The notes beneath the pieces were generated by a model. It saw only the letters and a list, made by a program, of their open reading frames with translations, made no database searches and was not told where the DNA came from. A stretch of DNA of 43,911 bases from NCBI GenBank assembly GCA_041936745.1, contig JBHGWS010000059.1, forward strand, positions 1 through 43,911. The letters run 5' to 3'. Of the stretch, positions 40,792 through 43,911 are shown in pieces (within the stretch, counting starts at the first letter, position 1; every line of letters begins with the position of its first letter). The DNA is from Darwinibacter acetoxidans_A (lineage in GTDB: Bacteria; Bacillota; Limnochordia; Darwinibacteriales; Darwinibacteriaceae). A program made the position numbers and the translations under genes.

Positions 40792-40848
40792 GCGCAGTTT
40801 TTGCGCCTTTTTATTCTAACCGAATCTGTCGGCGCCAAAGTGCCGGCA
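40792..40848 (+). promoter_or_regulatory. Structured leader with possible attenuator before the PII-like gene
   Basis: GCGCA/TGCGC (40792-40806) is followed by CTTTTTATT, a weak terminator-like hairpin inside the leader. A second hairpin pairs all nine positions of TGTCGGCGC (40827-40835) with GTGCCGGCA (40840-40848) around loop CAAA, including two G-U pairs. I do not recognise a known riboswitch class. Confidence 0.45.
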
Positions 40849-40882
40849 AAAGAATTCCCTCTACCAAAGGAGAGTGGTGCCC

Positions 40883-41230
40883 ATGTATGCCTTGTTCTTA
40901 GTGTTAAATGAAACAGATTACCTGGACGAAATCTTGGCACGGTTTGTGGATGTGGGAGTGCGCGGGGCTACAATTTTGGACAGCCAGGGCATGGGCGGCG
41001 CTTTAACTGCCGCCCGGAAAAAGGATCCTTCCCTTTTCGCCCCTTTTAAGGTTTTGTTTGAAGGCGCCCGGCCCTACAACAAAACCATTTTCACCGTTTT
41101 GGAAAACGAAGAGCTGGTTGAGCGGGCAGTTGCGGCTGTAAAAGATGTTTTAGGGGATCCGCCGCGGCCGGGAGTGGGCTTGATGTTTTCTTTACCCATC
41201 GGCAACATTTATCCTCTCAGTAATGAATAA
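40883..41230 (+). CDS. PII-like small regulatory protein
   Basis: This 115-residue protein has the ferredoxin-like strand-helix pattern of PII relatives: YALFLVLNETDYLDEILARF, then GVRGATILDSQGMG, which recalls the conserved VRGATVIDSxG segment of PII-like proteins. A T-loop-like variable stretch is followed by KTIFTVLENEELVERAVAAV and a C-terminal GVGLMFSLPIGNIYPL strand. The ligand and target are unknown; no ammonium transporter or glutamine synthetase is adjacent. ATG 40883 has AAAGGAGAG 8 nt upstream. It is expressed from a strong promoter through a structured leader and ends at a terminator. Confidence 0.75.
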   Translation: MYALFLVLNETDYLDEILARFVDVGVRGATILDSQGMGGALTAARKKDPSLFAPFKVLFEGARPYNKTIFTVLENEELVERAVAAVKDVLGDPPRPGVGLMFSLPIGNIYPLSNE

Positions 41231-41240
41231 ATTATTTTTA

Positions 41241-41266
41241 CCCTCACTTTGTGAGGGCTTTTATTT
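41241..41266 (+). terminator. Intrinsic terminator after the PII-like gene
   Basis: CCCTCAC (41241-41247), loop TTT, GTGAGGG (41251-41257), then CTTTTATTT. Confidence 0.85.
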
Positions 41267-41378
41267 CCAAAAAAGGTCTTAACCTGCCGGTGCCAAACTA
41301 AGGTTAACTAGATGGGCAGGGATCTTAGGGAGTCCGGTGAATTAACCCTTACAAGCTTGCGGTTTGGGAGGTGGCATA

Positions 41379-42059
41379 ATGCACAGTCAACAGGGGGCTT
41401 CCAGCTGTATCACCTTGGTACCTATTTTCAAAAGCCTGACAGAGGCGGAAATGTGGGAAGTTGCCCGCATTACCAGGGCCCGCACTTTTCAAAAGGGCGA
41501 ACAAATTTACTCCATGGGCGATCAGGCAGACAGTTTATTTGTGGTCCATACGGGGCGGGTGAAGATCTACCGCTTAAGCGACACAGGCAGGGAACAGGTC
41601 CTGCGCATTTTAGGCCCCGGCGATTTTTTAGGGGAACTGGCGCTGTTCAGCCACTCACCCATGAGTGATTTCGGCGAAGCATTGGCAGACACCGATATGT
41701 GTGTTATTGCCGGTGCTAAGTTAAAAGAGCTGATGGAAAAATATCCGGTGATTGCTTTTAAGATCCTGGAAGAATTAAGCCGGCGCTTAGAGCGTACTGA
41801 GCGGCAGTTGGAAGAGATCAGCCTCCATTCTGCGGATCGGCGCTTAGCCCAGGCACTTTTGAGCTTGGGCGCGGCCGCTGATAAAATTACCTTAGAAATG
41901 ACGAAAAGGGATCTGGCAAGCCAGTTGGGGATGTCGCAGGAGACTTTAAGCAGGAAGTTGACCGCTCTGCAGGAAGCGGAGATCATTGAGCAGAGGGGGC
42001 AGCGCGTGATTATTATTAAAGATCGTGCCGGTTTGGAGGGGATTTTGGCCAGTGGTTGA
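41379..42059 (+). CDS. Crp/Fnr-family transcriptional regulator
   Basis: This 226-residue regulator has a cyclic-nucleotide-binding-like domain (about 15-130, with FQKGEQIYSMGDQADSLFVV and LRILGPGDFLGELALF), a long dimerisation helix (LKELMEKYPVIAFKILEELS) and a C-terminal winged helix (about 165-226, with LTKRDLASQLGMSQETLSRK mostly inside HTH_Crp). Only scattered Cys are present, so it does not carry the four-Cys FNR iron-sulfur cluster. The signal is not evident. ATG 41379 follows GGGAGGTGGC. It overlaps the start of the DUF368 gene, which suggests joint expression. A 7-bp inverted repeat lies upstream, TTAACCT and AGGTTAA around 41279-41307. Confidence 0.9.
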   Translation: MHSQQGASSCITLVPIFKSLTEAEMWEVARITRARTFQKGEQIYSMGDQADSLFVVHTGRVKIYRLSDTGREQVLRILGPGDFLGELALFSHSPMSDFGEALADTDMCVIAGAKLKELMEKYPVIAFKILEELSRRLERTERQLEEISLHSADRRLAQALLSLGAAADKITLEMTKRDLASQLGMSQETLSRKLTALQEAEIIEQRGQRVIIIKDRAGLEGILASG

Positions 42060-42855
42060 AAAAAGGTCTTTTCTTTATAAGTTGGGCGGCGGGTTTTTAA
42101 TCGGGGCGGGGTTTATCATCCCCGGTGTAAGCGGATCTGTTTTAGCCATGACCTTAGGCCTATACCAACCATTAATTGAGGCCACAGCCAAGCCTTTCAG
42201 TGACTGGGGCGAGAAGTTGGCCTTGTTTTTGCCCGTTGGTTTGGGGGCGGGCAGCTGCCTTTTGCTTTGCAGTAATTTTTTAAGGCTGCTTTTAGGAAAA
42301 TACCCCCTGCCTACCCTTTATCTGTTTTTAGGGCTGGTGGTAGGCGGCCTGCCTGCTGTGTTTGCCTTGGCTAACAAACAGGGGTTTCGCCTTTCTTATG
42401 CGGTGGGCTTCGCCGGGGGGCTTTTGCTCTTTTTGGCGTTTAACCGCTTCGCAGGCCTAATCGGCCTCAGCCACAGCCTCCTGCAGGGGTTTTTAATTGG
42501 GGCGGGCATTGTCGTGCCCGGGCTCAGCGTTTCTTTCCTGCTCATTGCCCTGGGTATCTATGAAGATCTCTTATTTGCCGTAGCTTTGTGGGATTGGGCC
42601 GTTTTAAGCCTGCTGGCGGCGGGGGCCCTGCTGGGTTTAGTTTTGGCCTCCCGCCTGGTAAGCTGGCTGTTTAAGAGCGCTTACGGCCAAACTTATTACG
42701 CCGCCTTGGGGATTTTGTCGGGTTCTTTAGTTTTGGTTTTTCCCGGGCTGCCCCGGGCGAAATTAGAGACGGCCCTGGCTCTTTTGTTGTTTGGAGCGGG
42801 GCTATGGTTTTCGGCTTGGTTGAGCCGCAGTATCGAGAAGAATAAGACCAGCTAA
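42052..42855 (+). CDS. DUF368-family membrane protein
   Basis: This 267-residue polytopic membrane protein has about eight hydrophobic helices. The duplicated DUF368 (PF04018) signature is clear: GAGFIIPGVSGSVLAMTLGL near the start and GAGIVVPGLSVSFLLIALGI near the middle, showing internal twofold symmetry as in transporters. DUF368 has recently been linked to polyprenyl-phosphate recycling, which would fit wall metabolism; that is background knowledge and not something seen here. GTG 42052 has GGAGGGG about 10 nt upstream, inside the regulator gene. It ends at an intrinsic terminator. Confidence 0.88.
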   Translation: MVEKRSFLYKLGGGFLIGAGFIIPGVSGSVLAMTLGLYQPLIEATAKPFSDWGEKLALFLPVGLGAGSCLLLCSNFLRLLLGKYPLPTLYLFLGLVVGGLPAVFALANKQGFRLSYAVGFAGGLLLFLAFNRFAGLIGLSHSLLQGFLIGAGIVVPGLSVSFLLIALGIYEDLLFAVALWDWAVLSLLAAGALLGLVLASRLVSWLFKSAYGQTYYAALGILSGSLVLVFPGLPRAKLETALALLLFGAGLWFSAWLSRSIEKNKTS

Positions 42856-42857
42856 TT

Positions 42858-42883
42858 AAAGTCAAGCATTAACTTGATTTTTT
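42858..42883 (+). terminator. Intrinsic terminator after the DUF368 gene
   Basis: AAAGTCAAG pairs with CTTGATTTT (42873-42881, one G-U pair) around loop CATTAA, followed by further T residues. Confidence 0.75.
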
Positions 42884-43911
42884 CTTAGAAATCTGGCTGG
42901 TAAAAAAGGGTGTGAAAAATTAAGCCATTGAAAAACACGAACAATAGCCAAAACTAATAAATTTAATAGAGTTCTTAGGCAGCAATCAATTTCATGCGAT
43001 TCTGCCGCCACGTTTGATGTTCTTCGGGCTTCCGAACCTGGTAAGGCTTACCATCACGTAAAACGGCGAACATGTAGTGAAGTAGCTTGTGCATGACTGC
43101 AACTAATGCGACCTTTTTCTTCTTGTTAACGCATTTTTTCTGATAGTATTCTCGAAGAACTGCGTTAATCGGTTGTCCGTTGCGATTCGTGCGAATGGAA
43201 GCCATGGCGACTGTAAACAATACACGCCTGCCAAATCGTGTGCCTCGCTTGGAAATCTTGTTTTTGTCGCCTGTGAACTTGCCGGATTGGTTGACGGATG
43301 GATCGATGCCAAAGAACGCTACCAAGGCCTTGGGCGAGTTAAACAAACTGAAATCACCAATCTCTGCTACAAGGGACGCAGCCGTGATGAATCCGACGCC
43401 TGGCATGTCATCTAAAAGTTCGATGTACCGGCGTGCATCGGCTGGAAAATCCTTTGCATCAACCATTTCGTGCAGCTGCTTTTCAATTTCCGATTGGCTA
43501 TTTTGTAACTGCAAAATGGTATCACGATGAATGGTAATCTTAGAGTCAAGCACGGAAAGCTCGGCTGGCATCGCATTGGTGAGATTGGATATTTCTAGAA
43601 GGGCATCCACTTTTTTGGAGGCCCAAGCAAGACCTTTACGGGCGTTCTTGGCAATGAGTGCGGTCAGATGCTCACGGTCGGCTTGTTGAACCGCTTTGGG
43701 AGAAGGGTATTCCCTCAAAACGGCCAAAGCTGTCTTTCCGAAAGGATTAGAAAAGATGCTTAAAAATCCCGGGAAGAGCAAATAAAGGTCGGTGCAAAGC
43801 CTGTTTTTGATCTCAGTAAGCGTATCCGCAAGAGCGAAGTACTCCCGTGCCATCATTCGAAGTGCGAGAATTTTCGGTTCCGGTACCAGTGAAAACTTAA
43901 CATCTTGGTAT
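42884..43911 (-). mobile_element. IS110-family insertion sequence, right part
   Basis: The transposase gene plus its 3' flank. The element end lies between the terminator of DUF368 (42883) and the transposase stop (42975). IS110 elements lack terminal inverted repeats or have only sub-terminal ones, so the exact border is not visible. The 91-bp flank is A/T-rich and contains no gene. Confidence 0.7.
42975..43911 (-). CDS. IS110-family transposase (N-terminus outside window)
   Basis: The minus-strand frame is open from the window edge (beginning YQDVKFSLVP) to the stop at 42975, giving 311 residues of an IS110-type transposase. The C-terminal Transposase_20 domain (PF02371) is clear: LLDDMPGVGFITAASLVAEI, LVAFFGIDPSVNQSGKF and ISKRGTRFGRRVLFTVAMAS. 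Its Ser is in the position of the catalytic serine of these bridge-RNA-guided recombinases. The N-terminal DEDD RuvC-like domain lies beyond the edge, as would a left-end bridge RNA. Base composition is more A/T-rich than the neighbours. The MMARE start at 43856 is only an internal Met. Confidence 0.92.
   Translation of the reverse strand, partial: YQDVKFSLVPEPKILALRMMAREYFALADTLTEIKNRLCTDLYLLFPGFLSIFSNPFGKTALAVLREYPSPKAVQQADREHLTALIAKNARKGLAWASKKVDALLEISNLTNAMPAELSVLDSKITIHRDTILQLQNSQSEIEKQLHEMVDAKDFPADARRYIELLDDMPGVGFITAASLVAEIGDFSLFNSPKALVAFFGIDPSVNQSGKFTGDKNKISKRGTRFGRRVLFTVAMASIRTNRNGQPINAVLREYYQKKCVNKKKKVALVAVMHKLLHYMFAVLRDGKPYQVRKPEEHQTWRQNRMKLIAA

Noticed and set aside
41279..41375. 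Possible cobalamin-type riboswitch before the Crp/Fnr gene (pieces like AGGGA and CGGTGAA)
   Set aside because: The pieces are too degenerate, the stretch is under 100 nt, and the expected stems do not pair. The 7-bp inverted repeat there is noted under the gene.
41312..41668. A 118-residue plus-strand frame at the start of the Crp/Fnr gene
   Set aside because: It overlaps the clear cNMP-binding domain in another frame and has no recognisable content.
1..43911. CRISPR arrays, tRNA or rRNA genes, prophage clusters
   Set aside because: No regularly spaced repeats, cloverleaf sequences or phage structural genes were found in the gaps, none of which exceeds about 200 bp.

Overview
The window reads as a chromosomal segment of a spore-forming or spore-derived member of the Bacillota (Firmicutes). 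The signs are strong AGGAGG-type ribosome binding sites, frequent GTG and TTG starts, a c-di-AMP receptor (DarA), a SpoIID/LytB-family protein, a MurR/RpiR regulator, and a Cys-rich protein behind a SigE/SigK-like -10 box. One secreted protein looks like an outer-membrane beta-barrel. If that is right, the host belongs to one of the diderm Firmicutes lineages (Limnochordia, Halanaerobiales or Negativicutes type). Genus and species cannot be read from the sequence. Coding density is very high: no gap exceeds about 200 bp, and several convergent gene pairs overlap at their stop codons. I saw no rRNA, tRNA or CRISPR array.

Layout. 1-693: 3' part of guaB. 732-3393: a CPBP membrane protease, then a minus-strand set (Cys-rich coat-like protein, glycosyltransferase, DarA). 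3509-5909: a propeller/coiled-coil protein, a short thioredoxin-like gene interrupted by an in-frame TGA (candidate selenoprotein), and a secreted CAP-domain protein. 5949-6542: DUF445 protein. 6654-10250: DUF58, DUF4129-type membrane protein and MoxR ATPase. 10446-13137: a divergent BadF-fold protein, a lipoprotein, a PPOX-fold protein and a DUF3298 protein. 13141-15270: an FtsA-like ATPase with a long C-terminal extension. 15383-17185: oligoendopeptidase F. 17168-18276: a minus-strand pair of C39-like peptidase and beta-barrel protein.

18445-23963 is a peptidoglycan recycling operon: murQ, namZ, a murR-type regulator, a BadF-type aminosugar kinase and nagZ. Together these would cut wall disaccharides, phosphorylate the sugars and convert MurNAc-6-P to GlcNAc-6-P. 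23960-29434 holds a 5'-3' exonuclease, a CoA-binding protein, an M20 hydrolase, a SpoIID/LytB protein, an LPG-synthase-type membrane protein and a small coiled-coil protein. 29402-31339 is a DinG-type helicase. 31451-37143 has two ABC exporters with N-terminal zinc ribbons around a DUF1854 protein, then an orphan DNA methyltransferase. 37239-40705 is a second MoxR/DUF58/DUF4129 cluster. 40883-42855 has a PII-like protein with a long leader, a Crp/Fnr regulator and a DUF368 membrane protein. An IS110-family transposase runs off the right edge.

The most interesting item is 4894-5184. A well-placed ribosome binding site opens a reading frame whose CxxC-type motif is completed by TGA (C-D-S-TGA), a hairpin with G in its loop sits directly downstream, and the rest of a thioredoxin fold continues in frame. 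This fits a CxxU selenoprotein. Other points of interest are the C39/beta-barrel pair, the ABC-DUF1854-ABC unit, the FtsA-like protein with beta-grasp-like repeats, a BadF-fold protein lacking ATP-site glycines, and short motifs shared between intergenic regions.
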